From JANLQX01 sp031381685 (lineage in GTDB: Bacteria; Actinomycetota; Acidimicrobiia; Acidimicrobiales; JANYDT01): 13,740 nt of DNA. Position 1 is the first letter of the stretch, and every line of letters begins with the position of its first letter. The stretch spans positions 1-13,740 of the forward strand of contig JANMYF010000224.1 of NCBI GenBank assembly GCA_031381685.1, in the 5' to 3' direction. Below, in pieces: positions 1 through 6,843 of the stretch. The translations under genes were made by a program, and so were the position numbers. The notes under the pieces are model-generated. The model did no database searches and was not told the DNA's origin. It saw nothing but the letters and a program-made list of their open reading frames with translations.

Positions 1-421
1 CGAAGCCCGGGGTGAACCAGCGTCGTTCGTAGAACTCTGCGGCGTTGGGGAGATGCTGCTTGGGGACCGCGCCGATCACGCGACCGGCGTCGAGCACGGC
101 CGCGGCGTTGACCTGGCGCCCGTCGGACAGGCGGAGGGGAAGGCCGACGACGATCGTGGCCTCGATCGCGGCGGTGGCCTTGGCCAGTGCCACCAGCGCC
201 GCTTCAGTCCTCTCGCGCAGTCCGTCGGTGAGGAACAGGTCCTCGCACGTGTAGCCGGTGAGGGAGAGCTCCGGGAAACAGATCAGGGCAGCGCCGTCGT
301 CGGCAAGCCGTGCCGCCCAGGCGGCGATCTCGACGGCATTCGCGGCCGGGTCACCGAGGTGCACCGGCGGAGCCACTACGGCGACCCGCACGAACCCCAG
401 TGCTCCCCAGTCCGACATCAT
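1..421 (-). CDS. nadE: Glutamine-hydrolysing NAD+ synthetase, N-terminal part (partial, runs off window)
   Basis: This is the first 140 codons of a glutamine-dependent NAD+ synthetase, which makes NAD+ from deamido-NAD+, ATP and glutamine-derived ammonia in the cytoplasm. Only part of the N-terminal nitrilase (glutaminase) domain is present. The segment FPELSLTGYTCEDLF (about residues 49-63) holds the expected catalytic Glu (E51). KQHLPN followed by EFYERRWF (about 121-136) holds the expected catalytic Lys (K121). The nucleophile Cys and the whole C-terminal synthetase domain lie outside the window. Two ATG codons are adjacent (421-419 and 418-416); the first is used here and 418 is equally possible. 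No good Shine-Dalgarno sequence precedes either. The gene diverges from hemH across a 236 bp region with two palindromes. Assignment rests on motif recognition and is strong for the family. Confidence 0.88.
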   Translation of the reverse strand, partial: MMSDWGALGFVRVAVVAPPVHLGDPAANAVEIAAWAARLADDGAALICFPELSLTGYTCEDLFLTDGLRERTEAALVALAKATAAIEATIVVGLPLRLSDGRQVNAAAVLDAGRVIGAVPKQHLPNAAEFYERRWFTPGF

Positions 422-472
422 GTGACCGACGCTACCTTCGCCACCCCGGAGGTGAGCGTTGGGAGAGAGGTT

Positions 473-490
473 GCCCCCATAAATGGGGGC
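473..490. repeat. Perfect palindrome, 8 bp arms, in the nadE/hemH divergent intergenic region
   Basis: GCCCCCAT, a 2-nt AA centre, then ATGGGGGC: perfect dyad symmetry over 18 bp. It lies about 50 bp upstream of nadE and 168 bp upstream of hemH and abuts the next inverted repeat. A short spacer favours a dimeric protein operator over an RNA hairpin. The ligand is unknown. Confidence 0.8.
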
Positions 491-523
491 AGAACACCTC
501 CGAACGCCGTTGGGAGGTGTTCT
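491..523. repeat. Perfect 11 bp inverted repeat with 11 nt spacer
   Basis: AGAACACCTCC (491-501) is the exact reverse complement of GGAGGTGTTCT (513-523). The spacer holds a further AAC/GTT pairing, so a transcript could form a stem of about 14 pairs with one G-G mismatch. It starts one base after the preceding palindrome. No T-tract follows and the flanking genes diverge, so it is not a convincing terminator. A cis-regulatory element of hemH or nadE is plausible but unproven. Confidence 0.8.
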
Positions 524-657
524 ACAACACTCACTGCGGGCGTACCCTCGATGGTGATGTCTTCGTCATCCGGCGCCGTACCGCCCCGTCCCATCCACGC
601 GTTGCGCCCCGCCGCCACGACGACTCGTGCAGACGCGTTCCTCGTGCGGAGCCGAGC

Positions 658-1731
658 ATGAAACCGCTCGATCCGTATGGCGCCGTGATGCTGGTGTCCT
701 TCGGCGGACCCGAGGGTCCCGATGACGTGCTGCCCTTCATGGAGAACGTCACCCAGGGTCGCGGCATCCCCCGTGAACGGCTCGTCGAAGTGAGTGCCCA
801 CTACGACCGTTTCGGCGGAGTGAGCCCGATCAACGGTCACAACCGTGAGCTGCTCGCAGCGATGCGCGAGGCCTTTGCCCGCAACGAGGTCGACGTGCCG
901 ATCGTGTGGGGCAACCGGAACTGGCATCCCTTCATCGCCCAGGCACTCGCCGAACTCGAACCCTCGTCACCGCGACGAATCCTGGCGTTCGTCACGAGCG
1001 CGTTTTCGTCGGCGAGCGGCTGTCGGCAGTATCGCGAGGACATCACCCGGGCGTTGGCGGCAGCGCAGGGCGACGCTCCGAGCGTCGACAAGGTCCGCGT
1101 CTTCTACAACCATCCCGGATTCATCGAGCCGATGGTGACCAACACGCTCGCCGCGCTCGCCGCATCGAGCGATGATGCCGAGGTCGTGTTCACCGCTCAC
1201 TCGATCCCCCAGTCGATGGCCGATACCAGCGACTACGTGGCCCAGCTCCTCGACGCGTGTTCGTTGATCATGGCCGGACTCGGACCGTCGCACGCGGACC
1301 GACGTTGGGACCTCGTCTATCAGAGCCGCTCGGGAGCGCCCGGTCAGCCCTGGCTCGAACCCGACATCTCCGACCACCTCCGTTCTCGACGCGCCGCCGG
1401 CGTGGAGGCGGTCGTCGTTGTTCCCGTCGGCTTCGTCAGCGATCACATGGAAGTGGTGTGGGACCTCGACACCCAAGCCCGTGCGACGGCCGACGAGATC
1501 GGCCTCTCGATGGTCCGTTCGGCGACGGTCGGCGCCGATCCGCGTTTCGTCGACATGATCGTCGGCCTTGCCCTCGAGCGGGCGGCCTCCGAACGCGGCG
1601 AGCGGCCGGAACGCGTCGCTCTCGGCACTCGAGGCGCGAATCACGATGTCTGCCCGCTCGACTGCTGCCCGCTGCCCAGCCGCCCGGCGGCGGCGGTCGG
1701 GCGGCTCGCTCCACCTGCGGGCCAGGCGTGA
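658..1731 (+). CDS. hemH: Ferrochelatase (coproporphyrin-type, CpfC/HemH)
   Basis: This 357-residue protein inserts ferrous iron into a porphyrin; in Actinobacteria the substrate is normally coproporphyrin III, giving coproheme. Visible family motifs are VSFGGPEGPDDV near the N terminus, WGNRNWHPF (84-92), FTAHSIP with H181, YQSRSGAPGQPWLEPDI (221-237) and VGFVSDHMEVVWDLD with E265. C122 (SGCRQYRED) and the C-terminal C332, C336 and C337 match the positions of the four cysteine ligands of the [2Fe-2S] cluster known in mycobacterial ferrochelatase, so this copy probably carries a cluster. The ATG at 658 is preceded by CGGAG at 647-651 with a 6-nt spacer. The same frame is open upstream to 310, but that extension is non-homologous Arg/Pro-rich sequence. 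The stop overlaps the start of the next gene (GTGA), suggesting translational coupling. Confidence 0.93.
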   Translation: MKPLDPYGAVMLVSFGGPEGPDDVLPFMENVTQGRGIPRERLVEVSAHYDRFGGVSPINGHNRELLAAMREAFARNEVDVPIVWGNRNWHPFIAQALAELEPSSPRRILAFVTSAFSSASGCRQYREDITRALAAAQGDAPSVDKVRVFYNHPGFIEPMVTNTLAALAASSDDAEVVFTAHSIPQSMADTSDYVAQLLDACSLIMAGLGPSHADRRWDLVYQSRSGAPGQPWLEPDISDHLRSRRAAGVEAVVVVPVGFVSDHMEVVWDLDTQARATADEIGLSMVRSATVGADPRFVDMIVGLALERAASERGERPERVALGTRGANHDVCPLDCCPLPSRPAAAVGRLAPPAGQA

Positions 1732-2351
1732 ACGGCCCCGGCGTCGCGTTCGCCGAGCAGGTCCGCTTCGTCACCGTGGCGGGCGAGATCACGGCAACCG
1801 GGTTCGGCGCCGTCGGCCGACGGGCCCTACACGCCGAGATGGCCGCGGATCGGCGAGACGTGACGGAGGCGTCGCGCCACCTCGGCGAGGTTGTGGGGCG
1901 TTGGGCTGCCCTGTCCCCCGACGCCGTCGGGCTTCGGGCGTTGGCCGACGACGTGCGGGGCGACCTGCTCGGATCGGCCCGGTTCACGGCGCTCGCCCGG
2001 CGTTTCGACGACGGTTCCTTGCGTGGAGTGGCGTTCGGGCTGGTGACGGGACTGCGGTCAGCGATCGCCGATCTCCGGGGCATGCTGGCACCGGCTGCCG
2101 ACCGGGCCTTCGACCTGGCGCTCGCCGGCATCGACGTCCACCTGGACGCGGCGCTCCGGGTGCTCAGCGGCGTCGGGAGCGGAGTCCAACAAGAGCCGGA
2201 ACGTGCCGCCCCGGGCACCCTTCCGTCACCGGACGACGACGGAGCCGACCTCGCGGACCTCGCGGACCTCGTTCGGATGGTCGTCGGGGCCGAACGAAAA
2301 GACTTCAGTTCACCACTGAGTGTGTCGAAGTCTGGATCGTCCAATCACTGA
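1728..2351 (+). CDS. Hypothetical helical protein translationally coupled to ferrochelatase
   Basis: This is a 207-residue protein that I do not recognise. GTG at 1728 overlaps the hemH stop by 4 bases (GTGA), which is why this start was chosen; the frame is open further upstream only as a shadow of hemH. The protein is Ala/Arg/Asp/Leu-rich and looks largely alpha-helical (residues about 10-145), with no signal peptide, no clear membrane span and no cysteine or histidine cluster. The C-terminal third is acidic and low in complexity, with a short DLADLADL repeat encoded by a tandem tcgcggacc, then a polar tail. Coupling to hemH suggests co-expression with heme synthesis, but no direct function can be read. 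Codon use is like the neighbours, with strong GC at third positions. Confidence 0.7.
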   Translation: MNGPGVAFAEQVRFVTVAGEITATGFGAVGRRALHAEMAADRRDVTEASRHLGEVVGRWAALSPDAVGLRALADDVRGDLLGSARFTALARRFDDGSLRGVAFGLVTGLRSAIADLRGMLAPAADRAFDLALAGIDVHLDAALRVLSGVGSGVQQEPERAAPGTLPSPDDDGADLADLADLVRMVVGAERKDFSSPLSVSKSGSSNH

Positions 2352-2385
2352 GAGTGTGTGCCTCGGATCCGAAGCACGCGCAGAA

Positions 2386-2399
2386 GGCAGTAGACTGCC
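2386..2399 (+). promoter_or_regulatory. Putative -10 region inside a palindrome upstream of the sigma factor gene
   Basis: TAGACT at 2391-2396 fits the actinobacterial TAnnnT -10 pattern. It sits inside the perfect palindrome GGCAGT-AG-ACTGCC (2386-2399). No convincing -35 is seen 16-18 bp upstream. If used, it would give a leader of about 120 nt before the GTG at 2522. Assignment is tentative. Confidence 0.35.
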
Positions 2400-2521
2400 C
2401 GCTCCCAGCGCCATGGCTGCGCATCCGCGCGACAGTGCGGGAATGTTCAGCGTTGGTAGTGGGTTCGACATCGTAGCGAACATGCCGCGAACGAACGCTT
2501 CAGAGGAACCGAGGAGTAGCT

Positions 2522-3460
2522 GTGGCGAAAGAACGTGGTGAGCGCGAAGAGGAAGACCTCGTCCGTCTCTACCTGACCGATATCGGGCAATATCCCCTGC
2601 TGACCAAGGACGATGAAGTCCGTCTCGCCCAGGCCATCGAGGAGGGGAAGAAGGCTGGCATCCAGTTGGAGGCCGGCGGGAAGGACCTGACGACGGCGAA
2701 GAAGCGCGAGCTGAAGAAGATTCACCGCGCCGGCGAAGACGCCGAGCGCACGTTCGTGCAGTCCAACCTTCGTCTCGTCGTCTCGATTGCCAAGAAGTAC
2801 CAGGCGTCGGGCCTGCCTCTCCTCGACCTGATCCAGGAGGGCAACCTCGGATTGATGCACGCGGTCGAGAAGTTCGACTGGCGCAAGGGCTTCAAGTTCT
2901 CGACGTATGCCACGTGGTGGATTCGCCAGGCGATCACGCGTGGCATCGCCAACACCGGCCGCACCATTCGCCTCCCTGTGCACGCCGGCGACACGCTCGC
3001 CCGTCTGCAGAAGGCTCGTTCCCGTCTCGAGCTCAAGCTCGGCCGGCAGGCCACACTCTCGGAGCTCGCCGCGGAAGTCGAGATGCCCGAGGACAAGGTG
3101 ACCGAGGCACTTCGCTTCGCCGCCGAGCCCCTTTCCCTCTCCGAGCCGCTACGCGAAGACGGCGATGCCGAGCTCGGCGACGTCGTCGAGGACCGTGGCG
3201 CCGAGTCCCCACTCGAGATGGCCGCCACGGCGCTGCTGCCCCAGGAGATCATCAAATTGCTCGGGCCGCTCGACGAGCGCGAGCGCGAGATCCTGCGCCT
3301 TCGCTTCGGTCTCGACCGTGGCGAGCCGCGTACCCTCGAAGAGGTCGGCGAGCACTTCAACCTGACCCGTGAGCGGATCCGCCAGATCGAAGCTCGGGCG
3401 ATGTCGAAGCTGCGCCATCCCTCGTCGGACACCGGCGCTCGCGACCTGCTCGCCGTCTAG
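2522..3460 (+). CDS. RNA polymerase sigma-70 family factor (group 1/2, SigA/SigB-like without region 1.1)
   Basis: This 312-residue sigma factor directs core RNA polymerase to promoters. Domains in order: region 1.2 (DLVRLYLTDIGQYPLLT, about 13-29), region 2 (SNLRLVVSIAKKY, LLDLIQEGNLGLMHAVEKFD, KFSTYATWWIRQAI, about 81-138), region 3 (GRTIRLPVH through LSELAAEVEM, about 146-190) and region 4 with its helix-turn-helix (LDEREREILRLRFGL, TLEEVGEHFNLTRERIRQIE, about 250-290). The conserved aromatic -10 melting residues (FSTYATWW) are intact. It lacks the long acidic region 1.1 of many primary factors, so it may be a group 2 paralogue; a short primary factor cannot be excluded. GTG at 2522 is preceded by GAGGAG (2511-2516) with a 5-nt spacer. 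A strong terminator follows the gene, so it is probably monocistronic. Confidence 0.92.
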   Translation: MAKERGEREEEDLVRLYLTDIGQYPLLTKDDEVRLAQAIEEGKKAGIQLEAGGKDLTTAKKRELKKIHRAGEDAERTFVQSNLRLVVSIAKKYQASGLPLLDLIQEGNLGLMHAVEKFDWRKGFKFSTYATWWIRQAITRGIANTGRTIRLPVHAGDTLARLQKARSRLELKLGRQATLSELAAEVEMPEDKVTEALRFAAEPLSLSEPLREDGDAELGDVVEDRGAESPLEMAATALLPQEIIKLLGPLDEREREILRLRFGLDRGEPRTLEEVGEHFNLTRERIRQIEARAMSKLRHPSSDTGARDLLAV

Positions 3461-3494
3461 GCCAACCCGGCCCGCCGGGATCGTCATTACGCCG

Positions 3495-3533
3495 TCGGGG
3501 CGCCTGCTTCGGTAGGCGCCCCGATCGCTTTCT
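3495..3533 (+). terminator. Intrinsic terminator after the sigma factor gene
   Basis: TCGGGGCGCCT (3495-3505) pairs perfectly with AGGCGCCCCGA (3514-3524). The loop GCTTCGGT adds a G-T and a C-G pair closing a UUCG tetraloop, so the hairpin is very stable. TCGCTTTCT follows. It lies 34 bp after the sigma factor stop and could also serve the convergent minus-strand gene ending at 3611. Confidence 0.85.
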
Positions 3534-3570
3534 GCCGCGCCGACCCCGCCGGCTTGCGCCAAGGCCTCCG

Positions 3571-3606
3571 GCCGCGCCGACGCCCGACGCCGCGCCAACG
3601 CCCGAC
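3571..3606. repeat. Tandem 18 bp duplication in the convergent intergenic region
   Basis: Units 3571-3588 and 3589-3606 differ at one position (GCCGCGCCGACG versus GCCGCGCCAACG). A further partial copy of the first 11 bases lies at 3534-3544. It sits between the terminator and the stop of the XRE gene. It is probably a neutral duplication. Confidence 0.6.
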
Positions 3607-3610
3607 GGCA

Positions 3611-4465
3611 TCAGACCCCGGAGGAACGGATCAGTCGGCGGCACAGCGCGGGGACATCCGGTGGTTGCACGGTAGCGGTGCGCAGCAGCGCGTCGAAGTG
3701 CTGCGCCATGGCCATGACGTGCTCGTCGGACGTGAACACCAGGTACGTCTCGCCGACATACAGCGCGGCACGTCGTAGGCCGAACACGGTGACCGGGGCG
3801 GCGTAGCGCGTACGTCCGTCGCAGAGGAACCATCGAAACGTCGGGTAGAGCTCGTCGGTCAGCTCGGCGATGCGTTCGAGCTGTTCACGCCGCGAAGGGG
3901 ACGGGAGGCGGTTCCAGATTCCCTCCCCCCGGGCGAAGCCCTCGAGCGACTGCACCGAGCTGGCGCACTCCATGTCGGCGTCCGGCCGCCGCTGCCAGTT
4001 GAGCCCCGTCGTCGCCGTTCCGATGTCACGCTGCAGAGTCCCGGCCGGCGTGCCCGCGGCTTCGTAGCGGATCACGTCCTCGGTCTTCAGGAGATCGGGC
4101 AGCGTCGAAGGGATGTAGCGAATCTTCGAACCCCGGGCGTCGGCGAGCCACTCGACCAAGCGGGCGTCGTCGGGGGCGCCGGCGTCGCGCTCGATCATCG
4201 GCTGACGGTCCAGCACGTTCGTCTGGCCCGGGTTGTCCGACCGCAGTCCCAGAAGCCAGTCGACGGACACGTGGGCGTGGCGGGCGATGGCGACCAGCGT
4301 CTCGACCCGGGGGAGCCGCCGGTTCGTCGGCGACAGCAGCTGGGTCAAGGTGGTGCGGTCGATCTCGAGCTGGCGGGCCAGAGCGACGCGGGAGCCGTGG
4401 ACGTCGGAGACGAGCTCACCGAGCCGTTCGCGGAACACGTCGAGGGTGGCTTGGCGTTCGAGCAT
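3611..4465 (-). CDS. XRE-family helix-turn-helix transcriptional regulator
   Basis: This 284-residue protein has an N-terminal XRE/Cro-type DNA-binding domain (about 20-75): SRVALARQLEIDRTTLTQLL is the helix-turn-helix, followed by RLPRVETLVAIARHAHVSVDWLLGL. The roughly 200-residue C-terminal part is unassigned; it contains several Trp, Tyr and Arg residues and could be a ligand-sensing domain. The gene diverges from the fatty acid desaturase, and the 155 bp between them holds several related repeats, so control of the desaturase (and of itself) is the natural inference. The ATG at 4465 follows no clear Shine-Dalgarno sequence; TAGAAC lies about 9 bases upstream, so a leaderless transcript is possible. 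The helix-turn-helix call is strong; the target is inferred. Confidence 0.85.
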   Translation of the reverse strand: MLERQATLDVFRERLGELVSDVHGSRVALARQLEIDRTTLTQLLSPTNRRLPRVETLVAIARHAHVSVDWLLGLRSDNPGQTNVLDRQPMIERDAGAPDDARLVEWLADARGSKIRYIPSTLPDLLKTEDVIRYEAAGTPAGTLQRDIGTATTGLNWQRRPDADMECASSVQSLEGFARGEGIWNRLPSPSRREQLERIAELTDELYPTFRWFLCDGRTRYAAPVTVFGLRRAALYVGETYLVFTSDEHVMAMAQHFDALLRTATVQPPDVPALCRRLIRSSGV

Positions 4466-4494
4466 GCGTCGGTTCTACCGCAAATGAGGTGGAT

Positions 4495-4550
4495 GCACAA
4501 CGTATGGGGCACTTTGTGCGCTTGTGATGCGGAATGTGCGCAAGTGCCCC
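4495..4550. promoter_or_regulatory. Candidate operator cluster between XRE regulator and desaturase
   Basis: Several related elements are packed here. GCACAA (4495-4500) and TTGTGC (4514-4519) are inverted. TGTGCGC occurs at 4515-4521 and again at 4535-4541, exactly 20 bp apart (two helical turns). GGGGCACTT (4506-4514) and AAGTGCCCC (4542-4550) are perfect 9 bp inverted arms. The arrangement fits cooperative binding of a dimeric regulator, most simply the divergent XRE protein. Confidence 0.5.
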
Positions 4551-4620
4551 TGGACGCGCGTAGCGTGATGAGCGAACGTGGGGAGTAACCAACCGTCCAC
4601 TTTCCGATCAGCCAGGCAGC

Positions 4621-5619
4621 ATGTCGACCGAAGCACGACCACTTCCCCGTCGCGACCCCGCCTTCTCGGGTCGCGCCATGAGGGTCGAGTGGCCGACGGT
4701 TGCTATCGGCATCCTCATCCTCGGCGTCTACGGTGCGTTCACCCTTGGCCACCGCCACATGCCCGCGGTGGTCCTGATCGTGGCCCTCGGCGCGATCTCC
4801 GGATGGTGGTCGTCGTTCCAGCACGAGGTCATCCACGGTCATCCGTTCCCCTCGGAGCGCGTCAACGAAGTTGTCGGCTCGTTCGCCATGAGCCTGTGGA
4901 TCCCGTTCCGCGTCTACAAAGCACAGCACCTCCGTCACCACCGCGACACGCTCCTCACCGACCCGTTCGAGGATCCCGAGAGCTTCTACTGTGACGCCGA
5001 ACGGTGGCGTCGGGCCAACGTGGTCGTGCGATTCCTGATGTGGTGCAACCGCACGTTCTTCGGCCGGATGATCATCGGTCCGCCGATCGCCCTCGTCCGA
5101 TTCCTCGGAAGCGAGTTCACCCGGCTGCGTCGAGGAGAGGGCTCGGCGTGGAAGGACTGGTCGGCCCACGTGGTCTGGGTCGCGATCACCTGCATCTGGG
5201 CCTTCGGGATTGCCGGCGTGCCGGTGCGGGAGTACCTCGTCGGTTCGGTGTGGCTGGGCACGTCGGTGATACAGATCCGGTCGTTCGCCGAGCATCTCTG
5301 GCAGCCGGAAAGTGCATCTCGGACCGCATTCGTCGATGGGGTCTTCCCGTTCGGCGTGCTGTTCCTCTTCAACAACATGCACAACACCCACCACGCCCGG
5401 CCGACGGTGCCCTGGTACCAACTGCCGCGGTTGGCCGACCATCTCGGGTCGCGCTCGGCTGCCGACGTCGGAGCCGGCTACTACAAGGGCTACCGCGAGG
5501 TGATCAGGCTGTACGGGGTGAAGCCGTTCTGTGTTCCCGTGCATCCCTCCACCCCCGAGGGGTCGGCGCTGTTGTCTGCCCGGTACGGCACCGCGCCGGG
5601 CAAGGTCAGCCCGGGTTGA
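4621..5619 (+). CDS. Membrane fatty acid desaturase
   Basis: This 332-residue di-iron membrane desaturase would introduce a double bond into an acyl chain, affecting membrane fluidity. All three histidine boxes are present: HEVIHGH (H68, H72, H74), HLRHH (H103, H106, H107) and NNMHNTHHARP (H254, H257, H258), with the additional SFAEHLW (221-227) before the last box. Hydrophobic spans lie at about 25-43, 48-64, 136-163, 183-200 and 205-222. The ATG at 4621 has only a weak AGG four bases upstream; the next in-frame ATG at residue 20 would still leave every box intact. The substrate cannot be read; related His-box enzymes also include hydroxylases and ketolases. A PhnD-like gene starts 37 bp downstream on the same strand, suggesting an operon under the divergent XRE regulator. 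Confidence 0.92.
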   Translation: MSTEARPLPRRDPAFSGRAMRVEWPTVAIGILILGVYGAFTLGHRHMPAVVLIVALGAISGWWSSFQHEVIHGHPFPSERVNEVVGSFAMSLWIPFRVYKAQHLRHHRDTLLTDPFEDPESFYCDAERWRRANVVVRFLMWCNRTFFGRMIIGPPIALVRFLGSEFTRLRRGEGSAWKDWSAHVVWVAITCIWAFGIAGVPVREYLVGSVWLGTSVIQIRSFAEHLWQPESASRTAFVDGVFPFGVLFLFNNMHNTHHARPTVPWYQLPRLADHLGSRSAADVGAGYYKGYREVIRLYGVKPFCVPVHPSTPEGSALLSARYGTAPGKVSPG

Positions 5620-5656
5620 CCGGGTCGCCCGGATTGCTGGGCTTTCGGGGCGAGCG

Positions 5657-6472
5657 ATGATCGCGTCTCTGCCGATGTATGACCTCCCGGAGATCGCCAC
5701 GGACACCGATGCGTTGTGGGGCGAGATCGCCCGGCAGCTGACGCATCGGGGTGTCGCGTCGGTTCCGTCGACGCTCGTACGCCCGTCCGGTCCCCTTCAT
5801 GATCACTGGCGCGAACCGGGACTGTTGCTCTCCCATACGTGCGGTTATCCCGTAGTGCGCGTGCTGACCGATACCCAGCACGTGCTCGGATCGTTCGTCG
5901 TCGCCAGCGGGAGTCCGGATCGGCCGGGTTGGTACCGGTCGGTCATCGTCTGTCGGGCCGACGACGCCCGGGCTCGGGACGGTGTCGCGGGATTCAACGG
6001 CGCCCCGGTCGCCGTCAACGACGTCGGTTCCCTGTCGGGGTGGGTGAGCCTCGGTGTGGCCCTTGCCGACGCAGGGATCCGGCCCGGGGCGATCACCTAC
6101 TCGGGGGCACATGCGTCAAGCGTGAACGCCGTGCGCTCGGGGGCCGCCGACCTGGCCTCGATCGACGCCCATTCGTTCGCGCTGTTCTCGGCGCATCGGC
6201 CGGGTGCGGTCGAGGGCTTGCAGGTGATCGGTCACGGTCCCGAGGTCGCGATCACACCGCTGATCACGGCGCACGCCGAGCTCGTGGGGGTCCTCCGCGA
6301 CGCTGTCGCTGCCGCTGTGAAGGCGATGGCTCCACCAATCCGGACGGCGCTTCAGATCGACGGGTTCGTCGTGGGCGGCCGCGAGATGCACGCCCAGGTC
6401 CTGGAGCTCGCGGCGAGGGCGGGCACGGTGATGCCGCTCTCCGGGGTAGATCCCGAGCCGGTCGCGTCGTGA
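5657..6472 (+). CDS. Cytosolic PhnD-like substrate-binding family protein
   Basis: This 271-residue protein resembles phosphate/phosphonate-type (PhnD family) periplasmic binding proteins but begins directly with the mature fold and has no signal peptide or lipobox. Typical segments are the start IASLPMYDLPE, RGVASVPSTL (31-40), GLLLSHTCGYPV (55-66) and the binding-loop-like SGAHASSVNAVRSGAADLASID (149-170), which parallels the GSH-S-V-G-ADxAxID pattern of PhnD. No permease or ATPase partner lies beside it, so a soluble sensing or enzymatic role is more likely than transport. ATG at 5657 was chosen because the family fold starts there; the open frame upstream is desaturase shadow. It is 37 bp after the desaturase and overlaps the next gene by one base. 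The family is fairly sure, the function unknown. Confidence 0.78.
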   Translation: MIASLPMYDLPEIATDTDALWGEIARQLTHRGVASVPSTLVRPSGPLHDHWREPGLLLSHTCGYPVVRVLTDTQHVLGSFVVASGSPDRPGWYRSVIVCRADDARARDGVAGFNGAPVAVNDVGSLSGWVSLGVALADAGIRPGAITYSGAHASSVNAVRSGAADLASIDAHSFALFSAHRPGAVEGLQVIGHGPEVAITPLITAHAELVGVLRDAVAAAVKAMAPPIRTALQIDGFVVGGREMHAQVLELAARAGTVMPLSGVDPEPVAS

Positions 6473-6843
6473 TGGAGGACCTCGTTCTCGGCGGGGAGCC
6501 CTTGACCATCGCGGGGTCGTCACCGCCGCTCGGACACGTCGCGATCTCTCTCGGCATCGAAGACCACGCCTCCTTCGCGTGGCAGGGGGCGAACGCCACC
6601 CGGTCATGCGTGGCGGCGCTCCGCACCGTGGTCGCGTCTGAGCTCGTCGCCGCGCTGCGAGCGCTGCGCCGCCACGCCGATGTGGGTCCGGGCTCTGTTG
6701 CCGGCCAGCTCCAGGACCTTTGTGCGGCTCTTCCCGACGAAGCACTCGACCACGCGCTCGTCGACGATCTCGCCGCCGCCGACGCGCTGTTGGATCGCCT
6801 CGGCGCCGAGGTGGCTGTCCTGTCAGCCGCAGAAGCCGGTTGA
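6472..6843 (+). CDS. Small hypothetical protein coupled to the PhnD-like gene
   Basis: This is a 123-residue protein of unrecognised family. ATG at 6472 shares its A with the preceding TGA stop; a GTG at 6469 gives a 4-base overlap and is an alternative. It starts MEDLVLGGEPLTIAG and contains a His/Trp segment (LGHVAISLGIEDHASFAW). It continues as an Ala/Leu-rich helical region with heptad-like spacing (about residues 45-123), suggesting a small helical or coiled-coil protein. No signal peptide or membrane span is visible. Its 3' end overlaps the convergent MarR gene by 21 bp. Coupling to the PhnD-like gene suggests a shared function, which I cannot name. Confidence 0.6.
   Translation: MEDLVLGGEPLTIAGSSPPLGHVAISLGIEDHASFAWQGANATRSCVAALRTVVASELVAALRALRRHADVGPGSVAGQLQDLCAALPDEALDHALVDDLAAADALLDRLGAEVAVLSAAEAG

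Noticed and set aside
491..523. SOS-box or terminator reading of the hairpin
   Set aside because: The inner GAAC/GTTG spacing does not fit the actinobacterial LexA consensus, and there is no T-tract or upstream gene to terminate.
310..657. Upstream extension of the ferrochelatase frame
   Set aside because: The added sequence is Arg/Pro-rich with no ferrochelatase similarity, overlaps nadE and the palindromes, and the ATG at 658 has a well-placed ribosome binding site.
1436..2344. Long minus-strand frame opposite hemH and the coupled gene
   Set aside because: Ser/Arg/Pro-rich low-complexity product typical of GC-rich antisense shadow; the plus strand carries recognisable or coupled genes.
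4345..5706. 453-codon minus-strand frame opposite the desaturase
   Set aside because: It is antisense to all three histidine boxes of a clear desaturase and also overlaps the XRE gene in another frame; composition is His/Arg/Pro-rich with no motifs.
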